Shown piece by piece: positions 33,364 through 42,549 of a stretch of DNA of 48,863 bases. Made by a program: the position numbers and the translations under genes. The first letter of the stretch is position 1; each line of letters begins with the position of its first letter. Location of the stretch: NCBI GenBank assembly GCA_035635075.1, contig DASQBT010000031.1:1-48863 (forward strand), given 5' to 3'. The notes under the pieces were generated by a model. That model did not search any database. It saw nothing but the letters and a program-made list of their open reading frames with translations, and was not told where the DNA came from. This stretch comes from DASQBT01 sp035635075. Lineage in GTDB: Bacteria; Pseudomonadota; Gammaproteobacteria; Burkholderiales; Thiobacillaceae.

Positions 33364-34251
33364 TCAGGCCGGGAACACTCCGGTGGACAGATAACGATCG
33401 CCCCGGTCGCAGACGACGGAAACAATTACCGCGTTTTCCAGTTCCTGACTCAGCCGCAAGGCAGCGTGCAAGGCCCCGCCGGAAGAGATGCCGGCGAAGA
33501 TCCCTTCTTCGCGCGCCAGCTTGCGGGTGGTTTCTTCCGCCTCCCACTGTCCCACATACATCATCTTGTCGATGCGGGAAAAATCGCAGATTTTTGGCAG
33601 ATATTCGGGCGGCCATTTGCGGATGCCGGGAATCTGCGCGCCCTCTTTCGGCTGCACTCCGATGATCTGAATGGCCGCGTTGACCTCCTTGAAATAACGC
33701 GAGCAGCCCATGATGGTGCCGGTGGTACCCATGCTGGAAACGAAGTGGGTAATCCTGCCGCCGGTGTCGCGCCAGATTTCCGGTGCGGTCCCCTCGTAAT
33801 GGGCAAGCGGATTATCCGGGTTGGAAAACTGGTCGAGCATGATTCCCCTGCCTTCCGCCACCATGCGGTCGGCGACATCGCGTGCCAGTTCCATACCTCC
33901 CGCTTTTGCCGTGAGCATGATCTGCGCGCCATAGGCGGCCATGCACTGACGCCGTTCGATGGACAGGTGCTCCGGCATGACCAATATCATCTTGTATCCC
34001 ATCATCGCGGCGGCCATCGCAAGCGCAATCCCGGTATTGCCCGAGGTTGCTTCGATCAGAGTGTCGCCGAGTTGTATTTTGCCCCTTTGTTCCGCGCGGC
34101 GAATCATGGTGAGAGCGGGTCTGTCCTTCACCGACCCTGCAGGGTTGTTGCCTTCCAGCTTGAGCAGGATGGCGTTGCTGGTCTGGCCGGGCATGCGCTT
34201 GAGCGCCACCAGGGGCGTGTTGCCGACAAAGTCTTCGATGTACTTCCACAT
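33364..34251 (-). CDS. cysM: Cysteine synthase B (O-acetylserine sulfhydrylase)
   Basis: PLP enzyme making L-cysteine from O-acetylserine and sulfide, or thiosulfate in the CysM type. The cofactor lysine is K42 in PAGSVKDRPA, and the PLP phosphate loop is in EATSGNTGIALA. The 295-residue length and the SMGTTGTIMGCSRYFKE segment suit CysM rather than CysK. The gene lies 102 bases downstream of hldD on the same strand. I see no confident terminator between the two. Confidence 0.95.
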   Translation of the reverse strand: MWKYIEDFVGNTPLVALKRMPGQTSNAILLKLEGNNPAGSVKDRPALTMIRRAEQRGKIQLGDTLIEATSGNTGIALAMAAAMMGYKMILVMPEHLSIERRQCMAAYGAQIMLTAKAGGMELARDVADRMVAEGRGIMLDQFSNPDNPLAHYEGTAPEIWRDTGGRITHFVSSMGTTGTIMGCSRYFKEVNAAIQIIGVQPKEGAQIPGIRKWPPEYLPKICDFSRIDKMMYVGQWEAEETTRKLAREEGIFAGISSGGALHAALRLSQELENAVIVSVVCDRGDRYLSTGVFPA

Positions 34252-34353
34252 GGCTAGGGGTCTTCCACCACAGACGCTTCAGAGAACCCGGAGAGTTTCT
34301 GGTCCCGGAATCCCACTCTATGCCCTCTGAATGCTCTGTGTAAATTCCAGGAG

Positions 34354-35352
34354 CTAGGACCTTCCCAATTGCTCGACGTATCTTGCGACGCCCTCTTCCA
34401 CGCTCAGAAAGGGCGCGCCATATCCCGCCTCGCGCAAGGCAGAAATATCCGCCTGGGTGGCGCTCTGGTATTTTCCCCTTAGCGCATGGGGAAAATCGAT
34501 GTACTGGATTATGCCTTGGGACTGAAGCTCGGCGAGGGAAAGCATTGCATCGCCTTTAACCGCGCGGCAGGCGTTCACCACGGCCACTGCAACGTCATTG
34601 AAGGTCTGGCTGCGTCCGGTGCCGACATTAAAGATACCGGACATTTCAGGGTGATCGAAAAACCACATATTGACCTTGACCACATCTTCGACCGAGATGA
34701 AGTCGCGCCGCTGCTCGCCATTGGAATAGCCTTCGGCTCCCTCGAACAGCTTCACCCTGCCTTCATTCATGCACTGGTTGAAGAAGTGGAAAGCCACCGA
34801 GGCCATGCGCCCCTTGTGTTGTTCGCGCGGGCCATAGACGTTGAAATAGCGGAACCCGGCGATCTGGGCGGTGCGCTCATCCCACATCCGGCGCACGATC
34901 TGGTCAAACAGAAATTTGGAATAACCATACACATTGAGCGGGGCTTCATGTTCGCGTTCTTCCCGGAACACCGTGCCGCCTCCGTACACGCTGGCAGAAG
35001 AGGCGTACAGCAGCGGGATCTCGTCGTCCTGGCAGAACTGCAGCAGGGCGCAGGAGTAGCGGTAATTGTTCTCCATCATATAGCGCCCGTCGGTTTCCAT
35101 GGTGTCGGAACAGGCGCCTTCGTGAAACACCGCTCGCACCGAACCTTCCAGACGCCCTGACTCGACCAGGGACAGAAAGGCCTGCTTGTCAAGGTAATCG
35201 TCAATTTCGCAATCCACCAGGTTGCGGAACTTGTCGGCCTTGGACAAATTGTCAACCGCCAGGATTTCGCTGATGCCGCGCTCGTTCAAGGCCTTCACCA
35301 GATTGGCGCCAATGAAGCCTGCCGCGCCGGTCACCACCACATACTCAGTCAT
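34354..35352 (-). CDS. hldD: ADP-L-glycero-D-manno-heptose 6-epimerase
   Basis: Converts ADP-D-glycero- to ADP-L-glycero-manno-heptose for the LPS inner core. It is an extended SDR with NADP-binding VTGAAGFIGANL at the N-terminus and the catalytic YGYSKFLFD. The family-specific segments YRYSCALLQFC and RYFNVYGPREQHKG are present. 332 residues is normal. I chose the ATG at 35352, one base after the rfaE1 stop; the long upstream frame is rfaE1 sequence out of phase. Confidence 0.97.
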   Translation of the reverse strand: MTEYVVVTGAAGFIGANLVKALNERGISEILAVDNLSKADKFRNLVDCEIDDYLDKQAFLSLVESGRLEGSVRAVFHEGACSDTMETDGRYMMENNYRYSCALLQFCQDDEIPLLYASSASVYGGGTVFREEREHEAPLNVYGYSKFLFDQIVRRMWDERTAQIAGFRYFNVYGPREQHKGRMASVAFHFFNQCMNEGRVKLFEGAEGYSNGEQRRDFISVEDVVKVNMWFFDHPEMSGIFNVGTGRSQTFNDVAVAVVNACRAVKGDAMLSLAELQSQGIIQYIDFPHALRGKYQSATQADISALREAGYGAPFLSVEEGVARYVEQLGRS

Positions 35353-35353
35353 C

Positions 35354-36292
35354 TCAAGAAGTCTCCGTCCCGAACAATTCTTCCACGGTGGGCACGGCAG
35401 TGCCCAGTTTGCCCACCACGATGCCGGCTGCGCGGTTGGCCAGTTCCACCGCATCCTGATAGCCCGCGCCCGCCGCCAGTGCGGTCGCCAGGGCCGCAAT
35501 GACCGTATCCCCGGCACCGGACACGTCGAACACTTCCCGCGCCCGGGTCGGCACATGGTGGCGTCCTTGCGGTCCAAACAGGGTCATGCCTTCCTCGCTG
35601 CGAGTCACCAGCAAGGCCTGCAACTGCAGGTCAGTCAGCAGGCGCTCGGCCTTGGCCGTGAACTCCTGTTCGGATTTCCAGCTCCCCACCACTTCGCGGA
35701 ATTCTGCACGGTTGGGCGTGATCATCGAGGCTCCCCGGTAGCGGCTGAAATCGTCCCCCTTTGGATCCACCAGGACAGGCTTTCCAGTCTGGCGCGCCAG
35801 GGTGATCATGCGGCCGACATGGGTCAGGCCGCCCTTGCCATAGTCGGACAGAATGACGGCATCGCACTGCGGTACGCGTTCGACGAACTCCTCAAGTTTG
35901 GCGGCCAACACTTCATGTCCCGGGCTTTCCTCAAAATCAATGCGCAGAAGCTGCTGCTGGCGGCCGATAACGCGCAATTTCACCGTCGTGCTGATGGCCG
36001 GATCGTCATGCAGCCGGGCATCAATCGGCTCTTGCGCCAGTATTCTTTTCAGCGCCTGGCCTGCCTCGTCGGCGCCCACGACCGACAGCAGGGTAGCCTT
36101 TGCCCCCAGGGCGACAATGTTGCGCGCCACGTTGGCGGCGCCGCCCAGCCGCTCCTCGCTGTGCGTGACCTTGACCACCGGCACCGGCGCCTCGGGCGAA
36201 ATGCGCGATACGTCGCCGAACCAATAGCGGTCGAGCATCACATCCCCCACCACCAGGACCCGCACCCCAGCCAGGGCGCGCCGATCTATCAT
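35354..36292 (-). CDS. rfaE1: D-glycero-beta-D-manno-heptose-7-phosphate kinase (RfaE domain I)
   Basis: Phosphorylates heptose 7-phosphate at C1 in ADP-heptose synthesis. It is a PfkB-type kinase with VLVVGDVMLDRYWFGDV at the N-terminus, GGAANVARNI, and the catalytic DVSGAGDTVIAALA near the end. At 312 residues it has only the kinase domain; the adenylyltransferase domain (RfaE2) is separate in many Betaproteobacteria and is not in this window. The ATG overlaps the ugd stop by four bases. Confidence 0.96.
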   Translation of the reverse strand: MIDRRALAGVRVLVVGDVMLDRYWFGDVSRISPEAPVPVVKVTHSEERLGGAANVARNIVALGAKATLLSVVGADEAGQALKRILAQEPIDARLHDDPAISTTVKLRVIGRQQQLLRIDFEESPGHEVLAAKLEEFVERVPQCDAVILSDYGKGGLTHVGRMITLARQTGKPVLVDPKGDDFSRYRGASMITPNRAEFREVVGSWKSEQEFTAKAERLLTDLQLQALLVTRSEEGMTLFGPQGRHHVPTRAREVFDVSGAGDTVIAALATALAAGAGYQDAVELANRAAGIVVGKLGTAVPTVEELFGTETS

Positions 36293-37611
36293 GGACGGCC
36301 TATGGGGAAGTATTCAATTCCGCTGGCTCGCACCTGCGCGGGTTCATAGAGATTTCGCCCATCAAAAATGACCGGTTGCTTGAGCTGAGCCTTGATCGCG
36401 GCAAAATCCGGACTGCGAAACACCTTCCATTCCGTCACGACGACGAGGGCGTCGGCGTTTTCCAAGGCCTGCATAGGCGTATCTACCATTCTGAAATCAG
36501 CGCGCTCTCCGTAAATGCGGTGGGCTTCCTCCATTGCGGCCGGGTCGTGGGCGATCACCTTGGCGCCCCGTTGCCACAGACCCTGCATGATCACCCGGCT
36601 GGGGGCCTCGCGCATGTCATCGGTGTTGGGCTTGAACGCGAGTCCCCACAGAGCGAAGGTTCGGCCGGACAAATCCTGGCCAAAGCGGGTGGTGATTTTC
36701 TCCAGCAGCAGATTCTTTTGCGCATCGTTGGCTTCTTCCACCGCATCCAAGACCCGGGCGGCAATGCCGTTTTCCAGGGCGGTACGGCGCAAAGCCTGCA
36801 CATCCTTCGGAAAACAAGAGCCGCCGTAACCGCAGCCTGCATACAGGAAGTGGTAGCCAATGCGGGGATCGGAGCCGATGCCTTGGCGCACCTGCTCAAT
36901 GTCGGCGCCGAGCTTTTCCGCCAGCACCGCCAACTCGTTCATGAACGAGATGCGCGTCGCCAGCATGGCATTGGCGGCGTACTTGGTCAGCTCCGCAGAG
37001 CGGATGTCCATGACGATCAGACGCTCGCGATTGCGCTGGAACGGGGCATACAGCGCGCGCAGCAGCTGGGTGGCCTGTTCGTCGTCGGTGCCCACCACGA
37101 TCCGATCCGGCTTCATGAAATCATCCACCGCCGCCCCTTCCTTGAGAAATTCGGGGTTGGACGCAACACTGAATGGAACCTGCACGCCGCGCTTTTGCAG
37201 CTCGTCCTGCAGCGCAGCACGCACCTTGTCCGCCGTGCCCACCGGCACGGTGGACTTGTCTACCACCAGCTTGTGGTCCTTCATGTACATGCCAATGTTG
37301 CGCGCCGCTGCCACCACATACTGGAGATCTGCGGAGCCATCCTCATCCGGCGGCGTGCCAACCGCAATGAACTGGATGGTGCCGAACTCCACGCTTTCTT
37401 CTATATCGGTCGTAAAGTGCAGTCTCCCGGCTTCCACGTTGCGCTTGACCATGTCTTGAAGGCCCGGCTCATAAATCGGGATGCCCCCACCCTTGAGGAT
37501 GGCAATCTTGTTGGGATCCAAATCGAGGCACATGACGCTGTTGCCCATTTCCGCCAGACAGGTGCCGCTCACGAGGCCGACATAGCCGGTGCCGATGACA
37601 GTAACTTTCAT
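36289..37611 (-). CDS. ugd: UDP-glucose 6-dehydrogenase
   Basis: Oxidises UDP-glucose to UDP-glucuronate with two NAD+, for capsule, LPS or exopolysaccharide sugars. The NAD motif VIGTGYVGLVSGTCLAEMG begins the protein, and the catalytic cysteine lies in GCGYGGSCFPKDVQAL. Length 440 fits the short bacterial form. Its ATG overlaps the pyrF stop by four bases and its stop overlaps the rfaE1 ATG, so pyrF-ugd-rfaE1-hldD is a tightly coupled run. Confidence 0.97.
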   Translation of the reverse strand: MKVTVIGTGYVGLVSGTCLAEMGNSVMCLDLDPNKIAILKGGGIPIYEPGLQDMVKRNVEAGRLHFTTDIEESVEFGTIQFIAVGTPPDEDGSADLQYVVAAARNIGMYMKDHKLVVDKSTVPVGTADKVRAALQDELQKRGVQVPFSVASNPEFLKEGAAVDDFMKPDRIVVGTDDEQATQLLRALYAPFQRNRERLIVMDIRSAELTKYAANAMLATRISFMNELAVLAEKLGADIEQVRQGIGSDPRIGYHFLYAGCGYGGSCFPKDVQALRRTALENGIAARVLDAVEEANDAQKNLLLEKITTRFGQDLSGRTFALWGLAFKPNTDDMREAPSRVIMQGLWQRGAKVIAHDPAAMEEAHRIYGERADFRMVDTPMQALENADALVVVTEWKVFRSPDFAAIKAQLKQPVIFDGRNLYEPAQVRASGIEYFPIGRP

Positions 37612-38312
37612 GCTGCTCCTTCGATTTCCAGTGTTATAGCCTTCAAGGCCTGCAAGGGATCCGGCGCCTGAGTGATGGGACGCCCGATTACCAGGTAATC
37701 AGCGCCGGCTGCGATGGCCCGCGCCGGCGTCATGATGCGCGTCTGGTCGCCCGTCTCGCTCCCCGCCGGACGTATGCCCGGGGTGATCAAGGCAAACGCC
37801 CTGCCCATGGCAGCGCGCAGCGCCGCTGCCTCTTGGGCCGAGCAGACCACCCCGTCCAGATTGCAGGATTTTGCCAGCCCCGCCAAGCGCATCACCTGCT
37901 CGGCCGCACTGGCCTCAACTCCGCATTCCCTCAATTCTTCCGCTCCCATGCTGGTCAGTACCGTCACCCCGATCAACAGCGGCTTGCTCTCCATTCCAGC
38001 CAGTGACTGGAGAGCCGCATCCATCATACGGCGCCCGCCTGAGGCATGAACATTGATCATCCAGACGCCCAACCCGGCCGCCGCTTTGCAGGCCGCCGCA
38101 ACGGTCTGGGGAATGTCGTGATATTTCAGGTCGAGAAAAACATCGAAACCATACCCGACGAGACGGCGGACCAGGTCGGGTCCCGCCGCGGTGAACAACT
38201 CCTTGCCCACCTTAACCCGACAGCGCTGCGGATCCAGATTTCGGGCCAGCTCCCAGGCCGCGTCGCCGTTCGGATAGTCGAGCGCAACGATGATGCGTGG
38301 ATCTTTACTCAC
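37608..38312 (-). CDS. pyrF: Orotidine 5'-phosphate decarboxylase
   Basis: Last step of UMP synthesis. The catalytic Asp-Lys-Asp array is in FLDLKYHDIPQTV, the N-terminal IIVALDYPN is diagnostic, and GIRPAG holds the phosphate. 234 residues is normal. I chose the GTG at 38312 (MSKDPRIIVALDY), six bases after AAGGGG; the ATG-rich upstream frame adds ten residues foreign to the family. A 225-base gap with a duplicated repeat separates it from lapB upstream. Its coupling to ugd links pyrimidine and UDP-sugar supply. Confidence 0.96.
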   Translation of the reverse strand: MSKDPRIIVALDYPNGDAAWELARNLDPQRCRVKVGKELFTAAGPDLVRRLVGYGFDVFLDLKYHDIPQTVAAACKAAAGLGVWMINVHASGGRRMMDAALQSLAGMESKPLLIGVTVLTSMGAEELRECGVEASAAEQVMRLAGLAKSCNLDGVVCSAQEAAALRAAMGRAFALITPGIRPAGSETGDQTRIMTPARAIAAGADYLVIGRPITQAPDPLQALKAITLEIEGAA

Positions 38313-38381
38313 GCCATGCCCCTTCCGACCATGCGGTGCCACACCAAATGTCCTGGCGTGTCGGGGCCGAGCTTGCTCGCT

Positions 38382-38425
38382 GTGCAGATCCCCGCTCCGC
38401 GGGGCCCCTCCTTACTGCTCGCGTC
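38382..38425. repeat. 44-bp direct repeat, copy A
   Basis: First of two identical 44-base units between lapB and pyrF. Each contains the hairpin CCCCGCTCCGCGGGG followed by CCCCTCCTTACTGCTCGC. It resembles REP-type dispersed intergenic elements in form. I see no coding role. Confidence 0.8.
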
Positions 38426-38492
38426 GCCTCCTCCGAGAGATGCTTGGGTAACCACGCTTCCTGCGCGTCGGAGGCCCAGGCCGCTCGCGGGC

Positions 38493-38536
38493 GTGCAGAT
38501 CCCCGCTCCGCGGGGCCCCTCCTTACTGCTCGCGTC
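38493..38536. repeat. 44-bp direct repeat, copy B
   Basis: Second identical unit, 111 bases from the first, separated by 67 bases of unlike sequence. It ends one base before the lapB stop codon on the minus strand, so it lies at once downstream of lapB and might act as a transcript-end hairpin. Confidence 0.8.
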
Positions 38537-38537
38537 C

Positions 38538-39698
38538 TCATTCCTCGCTCCGTTCCGGATCGAAGCTGTCCCAGCGCGCGCACGCCGGGCAGCGCCAGAA
38601 GAACTGGCGCGCTTTGAAGCCGCAGCCGGTGCAGTGATAGCGCAGCAGTTTCTGATTGTGCGACTGGATGAGGCTCTTGGCGCTTTGCAGCAACTCGCGC
38701 CGTTCTTCCGGCGCGCGGATCAGTTCGGCTTCGGCGAGACGCTCCAGCGCTGACAGGCTGGGGTGGCGCCGCAGCTCCTTGCGCGCGAGTTCAATCGCCG
38801 CTTCCGCACCCTGGGATTCCAGGGTCGCGGTGTAAAGCGAATTAAACAGGCCCAAAGAAGCGTGGCGCGCCAAAATCCCCTTGAGCCAGGCCAGGCCATC
38901 GTCGATTCTTCCCATGGCGCGGAAGCTGGCCAGCAGCTTGTCCACGATCAACACCATGTGGGCAGGGCTTTGCGCCTCGACCTGGCGCCAGTATCTGACC
39001 GCCTCCTCGTGCCGCCCGGCCGCCGCCTCCAGGTCTCCCAGCATCATGTTGGCCCGAACCGATTGTCGGTTGACTTCCAGGGCCTGCTGCAAATGCTTGC
39101 GCGCTGCCGCGGTATCGCCCTTGACCGCATCGATCAGGGCCAGCTCGGAATAGAAATGGGCGATCTCCGCGCTCATCGGCTTGGAAGATTGCTTGTCCAG
39201 GACTTCGGCCGCCTCGATGGCTTTTTGCCAGTCCTTCTCCTGAACATAGATCTCCAGCAGGGATTGGCGCGCCATGCTTTCGTAAGCAGTCGTCAGCAGC
39301 TTCTGGAATACTTCCTCGGCTCGATCGAGCAAGCCCGCCTTCAAGTAATCCTGCCCCAGTTCCGCCAGAGCCTTGAGGCGGTTCTCCGGATTCAGGCTTT
39401 CCCGTTCCAGCAGGTTCTCGTGCATGCGGATCGCGCGGTCCACTTCGCCGCGTTTGCGGAACAACCCACCCAGAGCAAAGTGCAAGTCGATGGTTTCCGG
39501 GTCGAGCTTGACCACTTCGATGAATGCCTCGATCGCCTTGTCCGGCTGTTCATTCAACAAGAAATTGAGACCGCGGAAATAGGAGTTGGGCACCGTGCGC
39601 GATTCGGTGACCACCTGCCTTATGTCGATGCGCGCCGCCAGCCAGCCAAGCGCAAAGAACAGAGGAAACGCCAGCAGCCACCAGTATTCGAATTCCAT
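38538..39698 (-). CDS. lapB: Lipopolysaccharide assembly protein LapB
   Basis: An inner-membrane TPR protein that controls LPS synthesis, in E. coli by presenting LpxC to FtsH. One N-terminal anchor (WWLLAFPLFFALGWLAARID) is followed by about nine TPR-like repeats (about 30-340) and a C-terminal rubredoxin-type zinc site with two pairs, CTGCGF and CPACARW. The 386-residue length is normal. It follows lapA by three bases, as in most Proteobacteria. Confidence 0.95.
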   Translation of the reverse strand: MEFEYWWLLAFPLFFALGWLAARIDIRQVVTESRTVPNSYFRGLNFLLNEQPDKAIEAFIEVVKLDPETIDLHFALGGLFRKRGEVDRAIRMHENLLERESLNPENRLKALAELGQDYLKAGLLDRAEEVFQKLLTTAYESMARQSLLEIYVQEKDWQKAIEAAEVLDKQSSKPMSAEIAHFYSELALIDAVKGDTAAARKHLQQALEVNRQSVRANMMLGDLEAAAGRHEEAVRYWRQVEAQSPAHMVLIVDKLLASFRAMGRIDDGLAWLKGILARHASLGLFNSLYTATLESQGAEAAIELARKELRRHPSLSALERLAEAELIRAPEERRELLQSAKSLIQSHNQKLLRYHCTGCGFKARQFFWRCPACARWDSFDPERSEE

Positions 39699-39701
39699 CG
39701 C

Positions 39702-39980
39702 TCAGAGATTTTCCTGCACCAGAGTCGTGGAGTCAGCCTGCCTTGCCGAAACCTTGCGCAACTTTCCCAATTCTCGGCGCTGCCGGATCAAATGGGGCAT
39801 CATCGCGAGCAGCCCGGTTGCCGCCCCCATGGCAAAGAACCCCAGCAGTATCAGGACCAGCGGGGCCTCCCATACATAGTCGAGGTAATAATGCACGGTT
39901 ACCACGTCGCTGTTCTTGAGGGCAAAGCCCAGCAAGAGCACGAAGATAACCGCTTTGACGAGCCAGCCCAGGTACCGCAT
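39702..39980 (-). CDS. lapA: LapA/DUF1049 membrane protein
   Basis: A 92-residue inner-membrane partner of LapB. Two membrane segments are visible, about 4-22 (LGWLVKAVIFVLLLGFALK) and 41-63 (APLVLILLGFFAMGAATGLLA), with the family motif FALKNSDVVTVHYYL between them and a basic cytosolic tail. I chose the ATG at 39980, with GGAAG upstream, over a TTG five codons earlier. It opens the minus-strand series lapA-lapB-pyrF-ugd-rfaE1-hldD-cysM; the usual ihfB upstream is absent here. Confidence 0.92.
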   Translation of the reverse strand: MRYLGWLVKAVIFVLLLGFALKNSDVVTVHYYLDYVWEAPLVLILLGFFAMGAATGLLAMMPHLIRQRRELGKLRKVSARQADSTTLVQENL

Positions 39981-40007
39981 GACGTCTTCCCGCAAGCAGA
40001 AGACCCG

Positions 40008-40036
40008 ATTTTACCGGCAGTCGGCTAAGGCCCCAA
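40008..40036 (-). promoter_or_regulatory. Possible sigma-70 promoter for lapA
   Basis: On the minus strand TTGGGG and TAAAAT are 17 bases apart, 28 bases upstream of the lapA ATG. The -10 box is good and the -35 box matches only TTG. Confidence 0.4.
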
Positions 40037-40167
40037 AAATAATCACGTATTGAGATAGCATCAGCCGGATATCGCAAGGGCGCAAATACGAACAGGCCTA
40101 TCCGCGGGACGCAATTGAACCATTCCACGACTGAACGATCCGAAACGCTATTCGGGAGAGCACAAGC

Positions 40168-42549
40168 ATGAACGACAATCCCTTGGTCACGCCGCCCAAG
40201 GGCAAGGCTCCGGATGGCCCAACCTGCAAACCGGTTTGGGCCAGCGCCCGCAAAGACCTGGTGGGCACTGCCCTGGGCAGCAGCCGGATCTGGTTCACCT
40301 TGGCCGACGGCATCATCACCGAGGTCTATCATCCGCGCATCGACATCCCGCAGATTCGCGATCTCGGCTTCATCGTCGGCGATGGTCATGGCTTCTGGGT
40401 GGAGATCAAGACCCTCAACAGCTACTCCGTGGAGTGGACAGAAACGGATATTCCCGCGGCGGTCGTCACCCACCGCCACCCGCGCTTCACCTTGAGTCTC
40501 AGAGTCTGCACCGATCCATATCGTGATGTGTTGTTGACCAATTTCCGTCTGCAGGGCGAAGCGGGCCTCACCCTCTATGCCTTGCTGACGCCCCGCCTCG
40601 GCGAAAACGCCGACAGCAACCTGGCCTGGGCCGACCAGTGGAATGGCGAGACGCTGTTGTGGGCCGAACAGGGACCGTTCGGATTAGCTTTACTGGCCCG
40701 GGAACTTGATGGGCATTCCGGCATGAGAAAAACGTCTGTGGGCATGGTGGGCGCCAGCGACGGCTGGCAGGACTTCAATCATAACGGCTGTATGGCGTGG
40801 TCCTATGTCGAGGCTGGCCCCGGCGAAGTTGCACTTACCGCGGCGCTGCCCAACGAGGGAACCCTGGCCTTGGGCTTGAGCAGCAGCAAGGAATCGGCCG
40901 CCACGCTGGCTGCAAGCAGCCTGGCGGCCGGCTTTGCCTGGGCCTGGAATGAATACCTGGCTGGTTGGCGGCGCTGGCGCGCTGGCCAGGACTGGCGCAC
41001 ACCCTTGTCCGCTCGGCTGACTTCTGACTCCTTCGCCCTGCTGTGTCGTTCCGCCAGCGTGCTCAAGGTGCACGAGGACCGCACCTACCAGGGTGCGCTG
41101 GTTGCCAGCATGGCCGTACCCTGGGGAGAGGCGAGCGAAAGCCGGGGCGGGTACCATCTGGTGTGGTGCCGCGACCTGGTGGAAAGCGCTGGAGCCCTGA
41201 TTGCTCTGGGTGCCGTCGACGAAGCGCGCAATGTGCTCGCCTATCTCATCGCCACCCAGCAGGCAGACGGCCACTGGCTGCAAAACCAGTGGCTGGGCGG
41301 CAAGCCTTTCTGGCAGGGAATCCAGCTCGACGAGGCCGCGTTTCCGGTGCTGCTTGCCTCCCTTCTGGATGAGCGAAATGCGCTGGGCGATGTTCCCGTA
41401 AGGGACATGATCGCCCGTGCGCTTGGATTCATTGCCCGGGAAGGCCCGTCAACCGGGCAGGATCGCTGGGAAGAAGATGCCGGGGTGAATACGTTTACCA
41501 TCGCCGCGGCAATCGCCGCGCTGGTCGAAGGCGCCGCCTTCCTCGACGCCAAACCCGCTGCCGCCGCCGTGATGCTGGCTGACGACTGGAACGCCCGCAT
41601 CGAGGAGTGGTGCTGGGCGCAGAATACATCCTTGTCCATGCAACTGGGCGTGGCCGGCTACTACCTGCGCGCTGCGCCTGGCGATGTGCTGATCCATGCC
41701 GGCGCAAAGGCAGAATGTCTACGCATCAAGAACCGTGATTGCGACGCCGACCTTCCCGCCGACGAGCAACTGGCCACGGATTTCCTCCAACTGGTGCGCT
41801 ACGGCCTGCGCTCGGCCCGGGACGAAAAAATTCTCTCCAGCGTGCAGGCCGTTGACCGGCTGCTCAAGTGCGACACGCCATCTGGCCCGGTCTGGCACCG
41901 CTACAACGGCGACGGCTATGGCGAGAACCTGGACGGCAGCGCGTTTGACGGCACCGGCCAGGGACGCGGCTGGCCGTTGCTCACCGGCGAGCGCGGCCAT
42001 TACGCCCTGCTGGCCGGCGACGATGCCCGCCCCTATCTGGCAGCCATGGCGGCAATGACCGGCGTGGGCGGCCTGTTGCCTGAGCAGGTATGGGACGCCG
42101 CACCGATCCCTGAGCTTCGCCTGGAGCCGGGAAAACCGAGCGGGTCCGCCATGCCTCTGGTCTGGGCGCATGGCGAATTCATCAAGCTTTGCCTGAGCCT
42201 GGATGCGGGCAGACCGGTGGATATGCCGTCGCGCACCTGGCGCCGCTATGGCGGCATGCGACCGAAACTGGATTATGTCCTGTGGCGTTTTCGCAATCGC
42301 CCCCAGGCTCTTCCCGAGGGGCGGGAACTGCGATTTTTTTTGCATCGGCCAGCCACCGTTCACTGGAGTGTTGACGGCTGGCAGGAGACCCGGAATACCG
42401 ACAGCGAGGATTGGGGGCTGGGCCACATTGCGTCGTTGCCCACCACTGCATTGATGCCGGGTGACACAATCACCTTTACCTTCCATTGGCAGGACGACGG
42501 CCAGTGGCAGGGCGAGGATTTTCAACTGCAAGTCTCAGGAGCCAACTAA
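40168..42549 (+). CDS. GH15-family glucoamylase/glucodextranase-like enzyme
   Basis: A 793-residue hydrolase expected to release glucose from the ends of alpha-glucans. The N-terminal 270 residues form the beta-sandwich domain of bacterial GH15 enzymes (SSRIWFTLADGIITEVYHPRID). The alpha/alpha barrel follows, with HLVWCRDLVESAGAL and the two catalytic glutamates: E435 in DRWEEDAGVN (general acid) and E639 in LLPEQVWD (general base). A short C-terminal beta domain ends the protein. There is no signal peptide, so the substrate is probably an internal glucan such as glycogen or trehalose-type storage sugar. GGGAGAG precedes the ATG. A glucose-dehydrogenase-like gene follows at once. Confidence 0.92.
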   Translation: MNDNPLVTPPKGKAPDGPTCKPVWASARKDLVGTALGSSRIWFTLADGIITEVYHPRIDIPQIRDLGFIVGDGHGFWVEIKTLNSYSVEWTETDIPAAVVTHRHPRFTLSLRVCTDPYRDVLLTNFRLQGEAGLTLYALLTPRLGENADSNLAWADQWNGETLLWAEQGPFGLALLARELDGHSGMRKTSVGMVGASDGWQDFNHNGCMAWSYVEAGPGEVALTAALPNEGTLALGLSSSKESAATLAASSLAAGFAWAWNEYLAGWRRWRAGQDWRTPLSARLTSDSFALLCRSASVLKVHEDRTYQGALVASMAVPWGEASESRGGYHLVWCRDLVESAGALIALGAVDEARNVLAYLIATQQADGHWLQNQWLGGKPFWQGIQLDEAAFPVLLASLLDERNALGDVPVRDMIARALGFIAREGPSTGQDRWEEDAGVNTFTIAAAIAALVEGAAFLDAKPAAAAVMLADDWNARIEEWCWAQNTSLSMQLGVAGYYLRAAPGDVLIHAGAKAECLRIKNRDCDADLPADEQLATDFLQLVRYGLRSARDEKILSSVQAVDRLLKCDTPSGPVWHRYNGDGYGENLDGSAFDGTGQGRGWPLLTGERGHYALLAGDDARPYLAAMAAMTGVGGLLPEQVWDAAPIPELRLEPGKPSGSAMPLVWAHGEFIKLCLSLDAGRPVDMPSRTWRRYGGMRPKLDYVLWRFRNRPQALPEGRELRFFLHRPATVHWSVDGWQETRNTDSEDWGLGHIASLPTTALMPGDTITFTFHWQDDGQWQGEDFQLQVSGAN

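Noticed and set aside
36376..37671. A 431-codon plus-strand frame opposite ugd
   Set aside because: It is fully covered by the clear ugd gene, and its His/Arg/Gln-rich composition is that of an antisense shadow.
38341..38540. The duplicated repeat as a CRISPR array or coding repeat
   Set aside because: Only two units, a 67-base spacer, no cas genes, and the frames through it lack any protein character.
38763..40028. A 421-codon plus-strand frame opposite lapB and lapA
   Set aside because: lapB and lapA have clear motifs on the other strand; this frame has none.
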